Origin: Citrus sinensis
Lineage: Eukaryota > Streptophyta > Magnoliopsida > Sapindales > Rutaceae
Direction of reading: 5' to 3'
Assembly: GCF_022201045.2 (NCBI RefSeq)
Contig: NC_068561.1
Location: forward strand, 20,834,501-20,898,500
Length of the DNA stretch: 64,000 nucleotides
The notes beneath the pieces were generated by a model, which ran no database searches, was not told where the DNA came from, and saw only the letters and a list, made by a program, of their open reading frames with translations. Shown here piece by piece: positions 15,506-28,741 of the stretch (its first letter is position 1; each line of letters starts with the position of its first letter). Position numbers and translations under genes: made by a program.

Positions 15506-16002
15506 GGGAAATTATCATTTTACTACTAAAGTTTTACTGACATATCATATCAGTATTAAGGTTTGCCGAAAAGTACATTTTACTACCAAAGTTTTGCGTC
15601 GTTATCAATTCACTACCATTCCGTTAAGAAAAAATTAATGTTTGACGGAAATTGAGTTAAAAGTCGATTTTACCCCCAAGAGTTTAGTAGTAAAATGATA
15701 ATTCCCCTAAAAATTCGGTAATAAAATGATAATTCCCCTAAAAATTCGGCAGTAAAATGATAATTCTCCTAAAAATTTGGTAGTAAAATGATAATTTATT
15801 TATCAAATTAACAGATATTTTACTCTTACAGCTGGAAATGTCTTTGATGCTCTTATGACATCAACAAATTTTTAACGTTGTTAACAGAATAGTAGTGAAT
15901 TGATAACGGCACAAAATTTTGGTAGTAAAATACACTTTTTGGCAAACATTGGTACTGACATGATATGTCAGTAAAACTTTAGTAATAAAATGATAATAAC
16001 CC
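15506..16002. mobile_element. Non-autonomous element with ~120-base inverted ends and near-9-base target duplication
   Basis: The left end starts GGGAAATTATCATTTTACTA and the right end, on the opposite strand, starts GGGTTATTATCATTTTATTA. The similarity runs about 120 bases inward on both sides. Flanks read TTTTATATA on the left and TTATATATA on the right, so a 9-base duplication with one difference, or a perfect 7-base TTATATA. Long inverted ends and a 9-base duplication suggest a Mutator-like origin. No transposase is encoded. The core carries a 31-base tandem array (separate entry). Confidence 0.65.
15689..15797. repeat. 31-base tandem array, about 3.5 copies
   Basis: Three full units and a partial fourth start at 15689, 15720, 15751 and 15782, each beginning A(G/A)TAAAATGATAATT followed by C(C/T)CCTAAAAATT. 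The unit resembles the inverted terminus of the surrounding element (AGTAAAATGATAATTTCCC when read outward). The array looks like repeated copies of the element's own end. Confidence 0.75.
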
Positions 16003-18170
16003 TTATATATATACATACATACATACATATAGATTTAAGTCATTATCGCTTTATATATCGATCTATCAAAGAATTTGGTCAAACTGTAAGAGCATTTCTA
16101 TAGTTTGTTCTCATCACTGATATTCTTTTCGACACATTTTATATTACTTCAATAAATTATATTCGGATTAACTTAGAGCAGCTTTGTGACTGTTTTTTTA
16201 AAATTTGGAGGAAATTATGTGAATTTTAAATTGAGGTCAATGATGACTATTTTATGTAATAGAAGAGCTTCCTACATCTACATAGGGCCTCAAGATTGAC
16301 TCTATATATATATAAGTGACAAATTAAATAGATGAAATGTAACTGTAAACAGCACGAGGCATGTTAAGTAATTTGACAAGCGAAGTGACAACACTTTTGT
16401 GTTGTTACAATTATCTGCCATACACCTAATTTGTTAATGAGTAGAGTTGCATTATTAATGTTAGTTGCTTGCAGCTTTCAGGCACATAACAAATGGCCTA
16501 CATTTTTTATTAATTTTGTTGAATTTATGTGTTGTTTCACATTGATGGTGAATCATCAATTTCCCAAGCTTTCCTCAAAACAGGAGATGCACACAAATCT
16601 GCAATATTTAGACATTTTTATTCAATGTCTGTTTTTCAAAAGCTTTTTAGCCATGTGTTTGCCGCAAAAATTCGATGAATGTTTTTTTTTTTTGTGATTT
16701 TTTTTTCATATGCAATTGCAAGTTGAGAAAATATCTCTGGAAATATATGCTTACACCAATACAGTATTCCAATCTTATCAGTATATTGACCATACAACCA
16801 AACGTGTGGACATGCATGTAGCTGGTGCAAGTTTATTCATATTAAGTAATGAGCTTGTTATTTTTATAAAAAATTTGAGCCATTAATCTCATGTCATATA
16901 ACAGTAAATATTCAAAATCAAAAGTTCCATTTAATCATACCAATATAATAATGGATTACACGTGATTAATGGTTCAAAATTTGTTTTAGAAAGTTCAGTT
17001 AAAAATAACTTTATCCAGTAAGTAATAACATGTATGTATATATTTTTTTATTTATCGGTATCAATAGATGTAAATAGTGAATTATCTTGAGATAGTACAA
17101 GAAGCTTGGAATTGAAATTAACCACACTTGGATCTGACTGCACTTGCATACTCTTCAAATCAAATGAATAGCATATATGGCAGTCATTTCAACTATGGAA
17201 AGCAACTCTTTGCTCTAGGAATTGAGATCCTTTCAATATAATTTTAAAGAAAACTTCAAACGTAGTGCACTTGCAGAATCTAACCAAAACCGAACTTGGT
17301 TCTTTCAAAAAGTAATTTGTATCCATTCTGTACCAGACAAAGATGGCCAAGTTGTTTGATTTTTTTTTTTTTATATGAATTTGAGAAAACTGATCTTATG
17401 TCTAACAAATTGATATGATGTTTTCTTATAAAAGAAACAAGAAAAAAAAGTGATTCTCACAAATGTGGACACCACTAAATAGCTTACCTATATATATGAA
17501 AGAATCCCTCTATATTTAGTTTGAGTTAGGATTCAAGCAATACGTTTTATTTTTATATGTATTTGCCCAAGAAGTTGGCAGGGAATCCAAACAAGTTTGG
17601 AGTGATTTGGTTTGCTACTTCTTTAATCATGATTAAACAATTTTGAATGCTCTTAATACAACTACTGAAAATTAAAAAAATATATATATTAAAAAGGAAT
17701 GTAAAAATAAATAAAGAAACGTGCAGGAGAGTGCAAGGAGAAAGAGATTCCGTGTTCTGATAAAAATTGAAACGAATATGATTTTTTTTTTTTAAATTTA
17801 GTCAAACAAATTATAGGACTTAAATGTTAAGTTTCAAAACCATTAGCCTATTTTTTAACATACAGCAAACATTTGGGACTACAAATAATTAAATCATAAA
17901 CTGCCAAAACTGGGACCGAAGCAACAGAGTTTTGTCCAAATTTGCATGTTTATTTGGATGGTCTCTACTACAAATAATTATATCTCTAAATGTGCATGAA
18001 GAGAGAATTATTGAAAAATGAGAATGAGAGATGAAAGCCACTAATGTCAATATTTCGTCATTATTTAAACTTTGATTTTTGATTAACCATTTCACTTTCG
18101 CTTTTTGTTCACGCGCACTAAACAGTAGACTATACACACTAACAAAGATTAGAAAAGATACACTATTTAG
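16003..18170. other. Gene-free AT-rich spacer
   Basis: Short microsatellite near 16010 (TATATATACATACATACATA) and several small frames. None has recognisable domains, splice context or a homologous look, so I annotate nothing else here. Confidence 0.45.
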
Positions 18171-19026
18171 GTAGTGTTTACCTGTTGGAGTGGGAGTGTG
18201 GAGTGTGGATTCCTCTCACTCCAGTGTTTACTTACCTTAAAAAGGGGAGTGTGGGAGTGGGAATCCGTGGGTCCCACTCAATTTTGGAGTGGAGAGTGGA
18301 ATTCTCACTCCCATGGGGGGAGGTAGGAGTGGGAATCCACTCCCCTCTCTTCCCATTATATGCTTATAATTAAAATTAAAATAAATAAATAAAATTTAAT
18401 AAAATAAATAAATAATATTTAATAAAATAAATAAATAATATTTAATAAAATAAATAATATCATATTTATTAAAAATAATAATTATATTATATTTATTTTA
18501 TTAAATTTAATAAAATAAAAATAAATAAATATTATATTTAAATTAATAATATTAAACATTAATTTTAATAAATATTAATTATTTATTTAAATAATAATAA
18601 TAAATATTTTATTCTAAAAAAATATTAATTTTGTACTATATTATCAATAATAATATTTCATTTGTGTTGCTATTACTAATAATTTTTATTCACATAATTT
18701 AAATTAAAATTAATAAAAAATTATGATTTACATAATTAAGAATATTAGTAATTATTATTAATTTATAAATATAATAAAATATTTATTTTATTTTTCAAAT
18801 ATATTTTTTTATTAATTTTTTAATTACAAATTATAATTCTGTACATAAAGATAAAATTGTAATTTAAAACAATTTACTCCCAATCCAAGACAAAGTAAAC
18901 AAATAATTGAGATTCTGATTGACAATCCATACTTTTATTTAATCTAAGTAAACACTCTACTCTCACTCTCACTCCACACTCCTAATTCAAAGATTCTCAC
19001 TCCAATCCAAAAAGTAAACGCAGAGC
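18171..19026. mobile_element. Foldback element with repeated GTGTTTAC ends and AT-rich core
   Basis: The left edge has GTGTTTACCTGTTGGAGTGG at about 18175 and the right edge, on the opposite strand, has GCGTTTACTTTTTGGATTGG. A second inner pair follows: AGTGTTTACT at 18223 and its inverse at 18947-18956. GGAGTG-rich stretches lie next to each end, and the core (about 18360-18880) is almost pure A/T with TAAATAAAT-like repeats. No coding capacity. A PIF/Harbinger-type MITE is possible but no clean 3-base duplication was found. Confidence 0.5.
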
Positions 19027-20170
19027 CATCAGTTTTAGATGGGTTGGCCAAACCCTCCTCTTCTTTCCTTAAGCGTTTGTGTATGAGAATGCGTTCACCA
19101 AATAGAAGTGCGGCATTTGGAAGCCTTGTCAATGAAAGCACTTGCTCTCGAATGTGTTCATTTCTAGAAGCACTTGCAACACCTTTTTACTCTCGAAAAC
19201 TTCTTTTTGTCTGTTTGAGTTGAAGCACTACGAAGTGGGCTTGAAAGAAGTTTGTCATTATCCTACTTCTGAAAGCACTATTGACAATACTAGAAATATT
19301 CTCAAAAACACCCAAAAAGTTGAAAGTGAAAGCAGTTTTGAGAGGTGACCCAGATGGGCTGTAGGTGTATCATAAGGCGAGATTGCATAGACCCAGATTG
19401 ATCCTCCACTTTGGCCATTTCAGCTGTAGTGAAAACAGAAGATATCAAAAGCTGAGGCAACCGGTGGTGCCAGCCAAAGAATTTTTCAGTCTCAGAAAAC
19501 ACACTACAATTTTTTTTTTTTTTTAAATCTAAAGAAGAACAGATGTCCAACAATGGCATGCCCAAAAAATCATCAATTCGCCAGTTTCAATCATATAAGA
19601 GATGCCGAATGAGAAACAATGGAAACTGCACAATTTGAATGTCATTGAATGTTCTTAATATCAAGACGTCTTAAGCCGAAGGGTAGCTCCAATGACTCTT
19701 TTTCCGTACCAAATGTGAGATTTCTAATCTACATAACACGTCTGTTCCCTATAAATGGAACTGGTTAGTGGGTGCCAAATAATTGGTTAGCTTGTCTGTC
19801 TTTACAATGGTGCTGGAGTTCATCACAGATGCTATCAAATAGACAGCCATGATGTACCTTGAAGGATGAAAATCTGTTGGTAGTTATTTTCGGGACAAAA
19901 TTAGGACAGGTAACGCAATACTTGATTAGCTCTTCTCAGGACCTACAAGTTGTTTTCGGCTTTCCAAAGGAGCATAACTATCCATTGAACGACTGACCTG
20001 ATGATTCTGATGAATTGAGATTTATATTATTAACAAGTAACAATCCAGGTTCCCATATAACCTCTAAGAAAGGAACAAAAAATTGTAGATTTAAGATACA
20101 AGAACTTAATTTCCCTGTATGCTTTTTTGTGCTAGAGGAATGCTAACCTCTCGAGACCCTTATGAGCTTA
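19027..20170. other. 3' flank of the PPR gene, no other gene seen
   Basis: Short frames only. A homopolymer T run lies near 19510. Part of this should be the 3' UTR of the minus-strand PPR gene. Confidence 0.4.
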
Positions 20171-22066
20171 TTACCAATAATCTCTACACGAACAAGCCCC
20201 TCCTTCAAAGTGATGGAACCGGTTTGCATCTCTGACGATAATCACCCTCCTTGTTATAGCTGATACGTGCTTGATAAATGAGTGGCAGTCACCACAAACT
20301 CTCAGATTCTTCATAATCCTAATATGAGTGCCTTCAGGTGTGGCAATAAGGCCGAATGCAATTGCCAACTTCTCACTATGTGAATACAAATTTCCAACCT
20401 TAACTTCTTCATCAACATCATGCAACTCAAAGTTTGTATCAGGGATATAACCAGCCAACTCCAATTTCTCGCTTAACGTCACCAGCATTCGATAGATTTC
20501 CTCTGACTGAGGATGAGTAGTATCACCAACACTAAATTGATGAATTTTATTCTCCACCTCAATCCAAGTCCAACCAGGAATTTTCTTTAATCTCCTACGT
20601 GTCATCAGATCCCTAATCTTTGCCACATCTTGCCACCTACCAGCATTTGCATAAATATTGGAAAGTAGTACATAATGCCCTGGATTCTGCGGCTGTAGTT
20701 CAAGTAGGGATTTTGCAGCCATTTCTGCTAGGTCTACATTCTTGTGAATTCTACATGCTCCAAGCAAAGCACCCCATAACCCCTCATCTTTTTCAACACT
20801 CATGCTTTCAATCAATTTCAAGGCCTCATCAAGTCTTCCAGCACGTCCCAAAAGATCAACCATACAAGTATAGTGTTTCACATCTGGCCTAACAGCAAAA
20901 TCATCCCACATTGAAGAAAAAAGCCGAAGACCCTGTTCAACCAAGCCTGTGTGACTACAAGCATATAGCAGGGATACAAAGGTGATCCTGTTTGGTAATA
21001 CCCTGCTACTTAACATCATGGGGAACAAATCAAGAGCTTTCTTTCCCTGCCCATGATACCCATAAGCTGCAATCATTGCACTCCAAGAAATTACATTCTT
21101 TTGTCGCATCCTATCAAAGATTTCCCTTGCAGAATCAATACTCCCACACTTAGCATACATATCAATCACCGCAGTCCCCAAAATCACATCCAATAAAAAT
21201 TTATTCCTTGTTAAAAAATCATGAACAAGTCTAGCCTTTTGTATAGACCCCAGTTTCGCACAAGCATAAACAACACTCACCATAGCCGTATTATCCAGCA
21301 CAACACCTGCCCCTCTCATCCTCTCGAATAAATCCCAGGATTCATTAGCATTTCCGGACTCCGCACACGCACCCATCATCACTGTCCAAGTGACAAGGTC
21401 CCTACTTGGCATTTGATCAAACAACTGCCTAGCATCATCAATAACTTTACACTTAGCATACATATCAACAAGAGCTGCACATACAAACTGATCTATATCC
21501 AACCCAGATTTCAGAACAATGTCATGAATCAATCTTCCCATTACAATATCCTTTCTATCTCTACAAGCCCTAATGACGAAAGGCAAAGTATAGCTATCTA
21601 ATTGCATGCCACATCTAATAAATTCCCTAAAAGTCTCAAAACAGTTTATAAAATCACCAACTTTAGAAAACCCTCCAACCATTACACTCCAAGAAACTGA
21701 ATCTCTCTCTTTCATCCCATTGAATAATGCATGAGCATCAGTTAAGGCTTTGTGTAGGGCGTAAATATAAAGCAGTTTGTTTGCAACAATGAGATTAGTT
21801 AGAGTACCACTGGCAACAATTTGGGCATGCACTTGTCTTATCTGAAAAATGTTTCTACAGCTAAGTAGTGAAGAGATAATAAACTTTGGATCGACAGAGC
21901 GTGTAAATTGACAATCTGGTACCGTTTGCATGGGGGCTCGTGGGTTTATGGGATTTTGTTCATGACCATGAGGTTCCAATGGGATAGCAGCAGTTGTGGA
22001 AGATGAGAAAAAGCGAATCTTTGCACTCGTAGAGAGAATGAAGCCATGCTTTTTGAGTTTAGACAT
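20171..22066 (-). CDS. Pentatricopeptide repeat protein, PLS class with E and DYW domains
   Basis: Intronless gene of 631 residues, predicted to bind organelle RNA and direct C-to-U editing. The N-terminus (MSKLKKHGFILSTSAKIRFF) is basic and hydroxylated like a mitochondrial or dual presequence. Residues ~45-430 hold a run of PLS-type PPR motifs (DMYAKCG..., ARQLFDQMPSRDLVTWTVM), followed by E/E+ motifs (GLWGALLGACRIHKNVDLAE; PGWTWIE). The DYW deaminase domain has HSE (His563, Glu565) and CGDCH (Cys591, Cys594), the residues expected to bind zinc and catalyse deamination, and it ends exactly in DYW. The frame is open eight codons further upstream, but only from a TTG just after an in-frame stop, so the ATG at 22066 is the start. 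The RNA target is unknown. Confidence 0.93.
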   Translation of the reverse strand: MSKLKKHGFILSTSAKIRFFSSSTTAAIPLEPHGHEQNPINPRAPMQTVPDCQFTRSVDPKFIISSLLSCRNIFQIRQVHAQIVASGTLTNLIVANKLLYIYALHKALTDAHALFNGMKERDSVSWSVMVGGFSKVGDFINCFETFREFIRCGMQLDSYTLPFVIRACRDRKDIVMGRLIHDIVLKSGLDIDQFVCAALVDMYAKCKVIDDARQLFDQMPSRDLVTWTVMMGACAESGNANESWDLFERMRGAGVVLDNTAMVSVVYACAKLGSIQKARLVHDFLTRNKFLLDVILGTAVIDMYAKCGSIDSAREIFDRMRQKNVISWSAMIAAYGYHGQGKKALDLFPMMLSSRVLPNRITFVSLLYACSHTGLVEQGLRLFSSMWDDFAVRPDVKHYTCMVDLLGRAGRLDEALKLIESMSVEKDEGLWGALLGACRIHKNVDLAEMAAKSLLELQPQNPGHYVLLSNIYANAGRWQDVAKIRDLMTRRRLKKIPGWTWIEVENKIHQFSVGDTTHPQSEEIYRMLVTLSEKLELAGYIPDTNFELHDVDEEVKVGNLYSHSEKLAIAFGLIATPEGTHIRIMKNLRVCGDCHSFIKHVSAITRRVIIVRDANRFHHFEGGACSCRDYW

Positions 22067-22526
22067 TGGATTTGGAATTGAACGAGTCAAAACAATCAGA
22101 AATCATATGAATCTTTTATAATTTTTGATTGTGTTAGAGTGCGGGCTGAACAAATTAACAAATAGAAATAGAAAAAGAAAATAATGAAGATGGTTCTTTT
22201 AATTATAAATAAATGAATCATTCCAAATAACGCCATGTTTACTTCAAAGCCAACCAGAATGGAAGAAGCCATGATATTTCTTAATGCATCCCAGTACTCT
22301 CAATATGAAACTTAAAAACCTAACTGTGGAGTGTACCTCAATTTACATTCTTCTAATTTAACCACAATATTAAATCCCAAGATGGGATTTATTCATACTA
22401 GAGAAATTACAAACTAGCAACCCTCCGCCTGTGCTTTTCTGAAACATTACAATCATCATTTTGCGATAATAAACAAGGTACACTAGTGATACAGAAACAA
22501 AAAATTTCCATGAGACCGCGCCGAGT
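22067..22526. other. Spacer between PPR and kinesin-5
   Basis: About 460 bases containing the PPR gene promoter and the kinesin 3' UTR. Both genes run on the minus strand. No other feature recognised. Confidence 0.45.
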
Positions 22527-25500
22527 TTAGTTGATTTGGGAAAGGGGCGATCGTGGTATCAGAGACGGTTTTAATTCCTTCACGTCAAATGATTCATACG
22601 AATTGTTTTCCCGGAATTCCTCTAGCAGGGTCTCCATTGGCATGGCTCTAAGTGACTCGATAGTACCTTTACTAGGTACCTCCGATTCACATCTTGTAGG
22701 AGTTGTACCAGTATGCTCATAATCCTGCACATAATTTTCAACATTTGAACCAAATTATTTTGAGTAATTTTGTTCAAGTCAGTGTTGATAAAAGAAGAAA
22801 AAAAAAATTAAGTTGAATACTATACCATATATCGTTGCTGGAAGGTTTCTTGAGCCTTCTCTTTTATTGATGCCGACTGGGCAGAGTGACTCTCCCGGAA
22901 AAGATTGATCGTCTTTTCATGAGCCTTTACATCATCCAAAACTTCAGCTATTGATGCCTGCTCCTGCTCTGATGCACCTGAACCACATTCGAAAATCAAA
23001 ATATCACACCTCCAACTACAATTATTATTGGTCATTTTACTAGTATGATACTTTTTAAATTTTACGTTTTAAATGAAATTGAACAAGATTATCACTAATA
23101 AACTCAAGATCCTTTTAAGACAAACTCACTAGAAATGAGCTGAAGGGCATCTTCGCTGCTTTTAGCCACTTCTTCCTCCGTGGCAACTCGAGCTGTGTCA
23201 ACCTCAACATCATGCTGCTCATTACTATAAGAAGCATTCCTGTAGCAAATAATTGAAAATTTAACCTACCGCAGTGGATATGAAAGCACATGGTTCTAAA
23301 TATTAAACAAAATGATGATAACTGTTCTAGTCACAGTCTCAAATCTCAATGACCAAAAATATGGTTGTATCCACTAATTCCAGTTGGAACTGATTGTTAG
23401 TACTTATTAGTCACAGTTGATGTTTAATCTACTACAATCATATGTGGAATTTAAAGTGTGTACAGATTAAGCAAGACTAATACAAAGCCTTATCTGTTTA
23501 CTGAGGGAAAATACAAAGCCTGCCGATCACCGACCTGGCAAGCGAAATCATGCTCGATACATGTTTACTCTCCATCTCATTCACTGATTCATATGTCCTC
23601 TTCCAATGCCCAAAAGCTGACTCACCAGAGTTTACACTAAAACAAGCACAATTTTAGGAAAGCTAATAAAGAAGGATTTAAGGAAATGGATCCAGACCAA
23701 TATGCAGTAATACAAACAAACCTACCACTCCTGTAGAAGCAATTCCATTCTACAATGTTTGGCAGAAGAGTGGTCAGCACCATCGTTGGCATCGTTGTCA
23801 GCTTGCGTGGCAAATGCCTGCCATTTTCGCTTAGCATCATTAGTTATGCCCTCCACTGATGAAACATGTCCGTCTAAAAATAGCTTGCTTGAAACAGCAT
23901 TTTCTCTAAAATCAACAAGCCTTGCGTCCACCTGTATTTTCACCATGAGTCTTTCTTCAGCCATATTAATAGATATTAGAACAGAATAATGAAAAAGGAG
24001 AAAGCATGGACAAACCAATTCTTTTTGACGACGCATGTGACTAGAGACTAGGCTAGTCACATCAGCAATAAGCTTCTCTGTATCAGATTTTGTTTGCTCC
24101 TGCACAGAATACACTAGAGAAGTTAGAAACAGCAATATAATGTCTACCTGATCATAAAAATGTACATCATACCTCATAAGCCTTCTGAAAATCAGCAATG
24201 CTCTTCATTTGATTCTCATCAGCTTGCACAGCATAATTTTCTAATGATTTTGACTCTTCCAAAAGCTTCTGTAGAAATCCATTAGTGTGTTCAGCAATGT
24301 CCTTTGTTCGCTCAATGGTAACTTGGAACCTCTGTTGGATTTCAAAAAGGCACGGCATATTAAAGATTTAGATCTAACAGTTGAAATAAAAAAGAAAAAG
24401 CAACCACAAAGAATTATGATAGATACACGATGCAACAATAATGAACAACCATAATCAACACGGAATAATTGGTTAATTGCAAAAAGATTTGAAGTTGTTT
24501 CTCAACAGATAAACATTTAGACAATCAAAGTGAAGAAAATATAGATCAAAGATTGTACAAATGATAAAGGATTCCATCTAAAATACCAGCACAGAAACAA
24601 GCTAAAGATCAACATAAAAACCTGACGCATTTCCCTTGCAAAGATAGCCATTTCTCCTTGTTGAGTCGAAAGAGTAGTCTGAAGATTTTCATATATTGAA
24701 GCAGCTTCTCTAGCCTCTGATGCTAGAAACTGATTAATAGAAAAAAATGTGGAGTAGTAAATTATTAGAGGGAGCCAAATCATCATATAATTATGGTGCA
24801 GAAAAGGAAACAGAGAAACACAATGCATTGTTTCTGGAACAACTGTTACATACTTCTTTAATAGATTCTGAATTAGAAGAAGCAAAAGCCGAAATTTCCT
24901 CTAAATTCGCATTTGAGCAGGCCTTATGCAAACGCACAACATTTTGTACTGCCTCCATGTGAGAGCAGTACAAAGCCCTTGATGCTGTTACTTTCTTCTT
25001 CAAATCAATAACCGCCTAATGACAAGGTTTAGAGGTAAAAGAACAAGTTGGTTACAAAGTTTTATTAGTCTTAATTGCTAAAAAGAAAAAGAACAGAACA
25101 TAAAAACAATATAACACTAGAAATCTATGACAACAAACAGCTTTAAATGTAACCAAACTATATCAAATACCTTTTCATGTATGCCTAAAAGAGAATGGCA
25201 AAGTTTCTCAACATGTTTAAGATGTTCATTTTGTTGACACGTAGATAAGTCCAAAATGTCGCAAAGAGAACCAATTTGCTGAGCAAGCTCAACTTGGAAA
25301 TTTTCAACAACTGATCTGTTATCGGCATTCAGTTTGTCTTCTCTTCCTGTAACAAACCATCTCAGAGTCAGATGTTTTGTTACTGATGAAAAAGATTTAC
25401 TGATTATAACTGAAGGAAAAGCTAAATACCTATCTTTTGAAAAAGCAACACATTATCCTGAAGGGCTTTCTCCAAGTTACCCCGCAAAGTGCAAGCTTGA

Positions 25501-28500
25501 TGAGTCAAAGCATTTTCTGTTTCATCAAAAGAAATTAAACATGATAATAATTTATAAAACATAATCAAAATTTTAAGAAGAAAGTTTATACAGACCTGCT
25601 TTTTTCTGTTCAGAAATAATAAAATCCTTCTCTTTTAAAGCATATTGACACTTCTTCAATTGTTCCTCCGCGTTATTAAGCAATTTTATTGTTTGGTCAA
25701 GGTTACTCTGCATTTATTACATATTCTATAAGAAACCAGGAATAAATCCAGAAAGATAAATAACCAAAAACGTATCAGAAAACTCACCTCAGTTAATTCA
25801 AGTTTGGTAGTCAAATCTGAGCATTGCCGAACCTGGCAATCGTATTTGTCTTGCAACTCCTCGAGTTGCTGGTTTTAGGAATATACCAAAATGTGATAAG
25901 TTAAAATTTGTCTATCATGTCAGAAATTTGCATGGCATATGTGCCAATTATTAAATCTGAAATTAACAACAAATAGACTAACCTTCTGATGGGTTTCTAA
26001 CTGAACACCCATTTGTTCAATCTGATCAGCCATTGCCTAAATGCAAGAAAGAGAACACTAGGGTCGGATGAGTATTCTAAATATTGGGTGGACAAATGGA
26101 ACTTCACAAACAAGTATCCATAGCAGTATATGTATATATGCACTGCTTAAATTTAGGAATGATGCAATACCTTTCTCTCACTCTCCTCCTGATAGTATCG
26201 TTCCTTTGGGATATAGACACCATTTTTCTCACGTGCAGCGTAAACCTCTGGAGACAATGTTAAATAGAGTTAACATCTTAACCCATTATGCATTACACAG
26301 AACAATTACTTGCTTTCATGCATTTTCGCCACCGACTACTGTGAAAAGCATCTCACCTGCCTTAAGTCGATCAATTTCACCATAAAGGTCTTTTATAAGA
26401 GTTGATTTCATCATCTTTTGGTTGACCTACAAACAGCAATTAACAAAGAAGGAACTCATGAGAATACATTTAATAATATAGACATCATTACCCGATATAT
26501 GAGAAATCATGATCTTTATACACGCAAATAGAACAGGGACAAACCTCAGGTTTATTCTTAATATTCTTTGCCCTGTGTGCATAGTCCAATGTACTCAAGG
26601 TCTCCTCCAGACAATGAACAGCTGGTGAAACTGTAGCTATAATGCATGTCTTGGTTCTTCCACCGAGAGAATCACGAAGTAACCGTGTTAGCTTGCTATC
26701 CCTGAAACACAATTCAACCTTACACTCAGATTCAATAATAATCAGATTATGGAGACAATCAAAATTACATAAAAATGTTGCTTAAACCTGTATGGAATAT
26801 GACCAAGATGCTCTACAAGTGCATTAATCACTCGCCCTAGAGTAAGTAAGCTTTTGTTAATTTCACCAGCTTCCCTTGCACGACCCTATTAAACAATAAG
26901 ATCAAATCAATGCATTAACAATTTCAGCTTTTCCACATTAAAATTCAAAATCTAATATGAATTTTCACAAAAAGCTAATTGTACATTACCTCTCTAGCAC
27001 CAGATCGTGATATATTTTCAGAGCCAGCTAAATCAACTAAATTTAACTTGCCACACTTTATAAGTTCTTCTCCTTCTGGTGTTGCTTCCTTGATATGTAT
27101 TGTAATGGAAAACAAAGAATGCGATCGACTGAAACATAGGATAGATTCTTAGTAATATAGAAATTTCAACTTTGACTTTAAACACGAAAATAGCCAAATC
27201 AGCTACCTTGATTGCTTGTTTAACAAAGTTTCAGCAGTTCGGCGTTTTGCAGACCCTCGCTCCAATAGAGTAAAAATTTCACTCGCACTAGTGACAATTT
27301 CCTCCTCCAGACCCCTTACAAGTACTCCACCTTTTCCATCCTCCATAAGAGGTAATTGTTTCTTTTGCTTATCCTCAACAGCAGCCCTTGAAATTTCATC
27401 TGGGGCAAGCAGATCAGTGATCTCCTCATTGTATAACTCTAAGAAAGTGACTTTCACACTGTACTCTGCATTTTGACTCTCAAGAGTATCAAAAATTTGC
27501 TGAACAGCTCTGGGTATAACCCCTGCTTCTGGAGGTAATTCTCCATTGGGCCCACTCTGTCTCATTGAACATAACTACCAAATGTAAGATTCATTGACAA
27601 AGAGAAGAAAGGGTATTTGCAAGAATCTAACAACAGGACACATAGTATACCTTCGACCTTTTGCATTCCCCCTCCATTGTGTATGTCTTCCCTGTTCCAG
27701 TTTGACCATATGCAAATATGGTGCAATTGAAACCTTCTAAAACTTCATTCACAATTGGAACCACCGCTTGTTCATAAAGATCTCTCTGCTGAGCTGAGGG
27801 ACCAAAAACCTACACAATCCTTAAATACAACTTCAGAATCGACCACAAAATAACACATTGAAATATAACTTCCTAACACAGCATACTCTGAGAAAACATA
27901 TTTACCAAAACCTATTAAAGCTCTACTAGATAAGAACTAGATCAAAAGTTTAGTGGAACAAGGTATATTCACCAAACAGAAGGCATCCAATCAACAAACA
28001 AAGGCACTATTCATGTCACAGTAAGGCCACAGATCGAATTAAAAGAATCCCAACTAAGACATTCCACAATAACCATTCACTTTTAATGTGACATAGACCT
28101 TCCCAAGGACAAACAGTTATCATTCACAAACTATAAATAATACCATTAATTACAACTGAAACTTTACTCAAATCAAACTAACTACATTGACTTTTCAATG
28201 ATTGTTGATAAGTGTGATTAATATGGAAGACATTTTCACAAAATTTCTGTTTAGCAACAGTGCCTGGAATTGAAGTTCAACCATAGCATAAACAATGATC
28301 CATAAGTAAAACTTATCTTAATCCAAAAACAAAGTTACTAATATTTGACCAAACTTAGTAATATGAAGTCCGTACAGGCGTTCAAATCACAAATGAATTA
28401 GCTTAATTACTTAATTTTCAAATCCAAAACAAAAAATAACTGAATTTAAAAAGAAATTACCTTATCGAAAGTAAAAACCCTATCGATATGCTTCCCGGCA

Positions 28501-28741
28501 ATACTCTGCGAAACAGCGACTTCTCTTTGATACTCATTACAAGTCACCACTTGCGGCGCGTTATTTTTCAACTCTTCTTCACTAAACGGCCTGAGAAACC
28601 ACTCAAAACGAGAGAACCATCAGCAATTACATTAACAATCAAAATAGAAGGAAACATCGAAGCACGAAACCCTAACGGTCACCTGCAACGGAGAAGTACT
28701 TGGACGTTAACGCCTTTCTCTTTTTCGTGGCGACCCGACAT
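22527..28741 (-). CDS. KIN5C: Kinesin-5 motor (BimC/Eg5 family, TKRP125-like)
   Basis: Plus-end-directed motor that bundles and slides antiparallel microtubules in spindle and phragmoplast. Rebuilt with 23 exons, all GT-AG; first exon 28741-28683, last 22724-22527. They sum to 3030 bases (1009 residues), matching tobacco TKRP125. The motor domain spans about residues 10-360 with P-loop GQTGTGKT (98-105), switch I NKQSSRSH (229-236) and switch II DLAGSE (265-270). A neck reading [15 protein letters not shown] follows, then a long coiled-coil stalk to ~930. The C-terminus keeps TPTR and the [18 protein letters not shown] stretch near the BimC box, the likely mitotic phosphorylation region. Other exons include 28590-28461, 27809-27651, 27556-27207, 27128-26990, 26885-26788, 26701-26545, 24331-24173 and 23931-23726. 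The main class is certain; the 5C subtype is by resemblance. Confidence 0.95.

Noticed and set aside
22067-22090. Longer N-terminus for the PPR protein from a TTG at 22090
   Set aside because: An in-frame stop lies just upstream and the codon is not ATG; the start at 22066 gives a normal presequence.
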